The notes under the pieces: model-generated | Seen by the model: only the letters and a program-made list of their open reading frames with translations | What the model was told of the DNA's origin: nothing | Databases searched by the model: none | Position numbers and translations under genes: made by a program | Assembly: GCA_031282235.1 (NCBI GenBank) | Contig: JAITED010000058.1 | Coordinates: 1-6,801 of the forward strand | Length of the DNA: 6,801 bases | Direction of reading: 5' to 3' | Origin: Propionibacteriaceae bacterium | GTDB lineage: Bacteria > Actinomycetota > Actinomycetes > Propionibacteriales > Propionibacteriaceae | Shown here: positions 6,656 to 6,801 of the stretch, piece by piece | How the letters are laid out: each line of letters starts with the position of its first letter | Numbering within the stretch: the stretch's first letter is position 1

Positions 6656-6664
6656 TGTGGATAA
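6656..6664 (-). promoter_or_regulatory. DnaA-box consensus 9-mer
   Basis: TGTGGATAA on the plus strand is TTATCCACA on the minus strand, an exact match to the DnaA box consensus TTATNCACA. It sits at the edge of the AT-rich stretch. I see no second box nearby, so an origin is not supported. A DnaA-regulated promoter or chance are the alternatives. Confidence 0.45.
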
Positions 6665-6682
6665 CTAGCTTTGCCCCCTTGA

Positions 6683-6706
6683 CTTTGTGCAAGTATTTCT
6701 TTGTGC
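6683..6706 (+). repeat. Direct repeat CTTTGTGC, two copies 16 bp apart
   Basis: Identical 8-mers occur at 6683-6690 and 6699-6706, just upstream of the candidate -10 CATAAT. The spacing of about one and a half helical turns could suit an activator or repressor. They are short enough to be chance. Confidence 0.3.
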
Positions 6707-6717
6707 GGGGCCTCGCA
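6704..6717. promoter_or_regulatory. 14-bp palindrome, 12 of 14 matching, overlapping candidate -10
   Basis: TGCG and CGCA arms surround a GGCC centre with one mismatched pair. It overlaps the start of CATAAT (6716-6721), a position where a bound repressor would block polymerase. It follows directly on the second CTTTGTGC copy. Confidence 0.3.
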
Positions 6718-6763
6718 TAATCTCGGAAAACTAAGCCGTAATCACCGAAAAGGAAGAAAACAT

Positions 6764-6801
6764 ATGAACCAGAACACCAAACGAAAGCAGCTAATGCGCG
6801 A
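6764..6801 (+). CDS. Start of an unidentified gene, cut by the right edge
   Basis: ATG 6764 follows AGGAAG (6751-6756) with a 7-nt spacer, a convincing ribosome binding site. Only twelve full codons are visible (MNQNTKRKQLMR). The N-terminus is polar and strongly basic, which suggests a soluble or nucleic-acid-binding protein rather than a secreted one, but that is too little to name a family. It is divergent from the sigma-like gene and probably shares the intergenic control region. Confidence 0.7.
   Translation, partial: MNQNTKRKQLMR

Larger units (their letters stand above)
6547..6763. promoter_or_regulatory. AT-rich divergent intergenic region
   Basis: About 217 bp separate the sigma-like gene from the next gene. 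The part from 6547 to about 6655 is strikingly richer in A and T than the rest of the window. It contains poly-A/T runs, a DnaA-box 9-mer, two palindromes and a direct repeat, listed separately. For the minus gene, TACAAT (6573-6568) is a plausible -10, giving a very short leader, but no matching -35 is seen. For the plus gene, CATAAT (6716-6721) could be a -10. TTGACT (6679-6684) lies too far upstream (31 bp) to serve as its -35. Confidence 0.5.

Noticed and set aside
6547..6763. Chromosomal or plasmid replication origin
   Set aside because: Only one DnaA box is present, there are no iterons, and no dnaA, dnaN, rpmH, parAB or rep gene is visible.

Overview
The window looks like chromosomal DNA from a moderately GC-rich actinobacterium. 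The evidence is a biotin-dependent acyl-CoA carboxylase beta chain of the propionyl-CoA type, a pyrophosphate-dependent phosphofructokinase that, from memory, closely resembles the Propionibacterium enzyme, and a three-gene ECF transporter whose ATPase has two fused nucleotide-binding domains. An Actinomycetales/Actinomycetaceae or Propionibacteriaceae relative is plausible, but the genus cannot be fixed from this sequence alone. No insertion sequence, tRNA, rRNA, CRISPR array or prophage gene is visible.

Layout. Positions 1-987 (minus) carry the N-terminal 329 residues of the carboxylase beta chain, cut by the left edge. A 235-bp divergent intergenic region (988-1222) holds a strong near-palindrome, and from it an ECF transporter operon reads rightward: S component (1223-1894), T component (1985-2773) and double-ATPase A component (2770-4554). 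The T and A genes overlap by ATGA. The S-T gap contains a perfect 7-bp stem-loop that ends on the base before the GTG start of T. The operon ends 19 bp from the converging stop of pfp (4574-5779, minus). Upstream of pfp on the same strand lies a sigma-70-like regulator of unknown target (5863-6546, minus). A roughly 217-bp intergenic region (6547-6763), very AT-rich over its first ~110 bp, carries a perfect DnaA-box 9-mer, palindromes and a short direct repeat. It leads into a truncated plus-strand gene beginning at 6764.

How the genes may work together. The S, T and A proteins should form one complete dedicated ECF importer, probably for a vitamin or similar micronutrient; the substrate is not readable from the sequence. 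The carboxylase needs biotin, but the S component does not look like BioY, so a biotin link is not supported. Pfp provides reversible, PPi-linked conversion between fructose 6-phosphate and fructose 1,6-bisphosphate. With a propionyl-CoA-type carboxylase nearby, this would fit an organism with fermentative, propionate-linked metabolism, but that is inference. The least explained part is the right end: the sigma-like gene, the AT-rich divergent region and the unknown gene at the edge.
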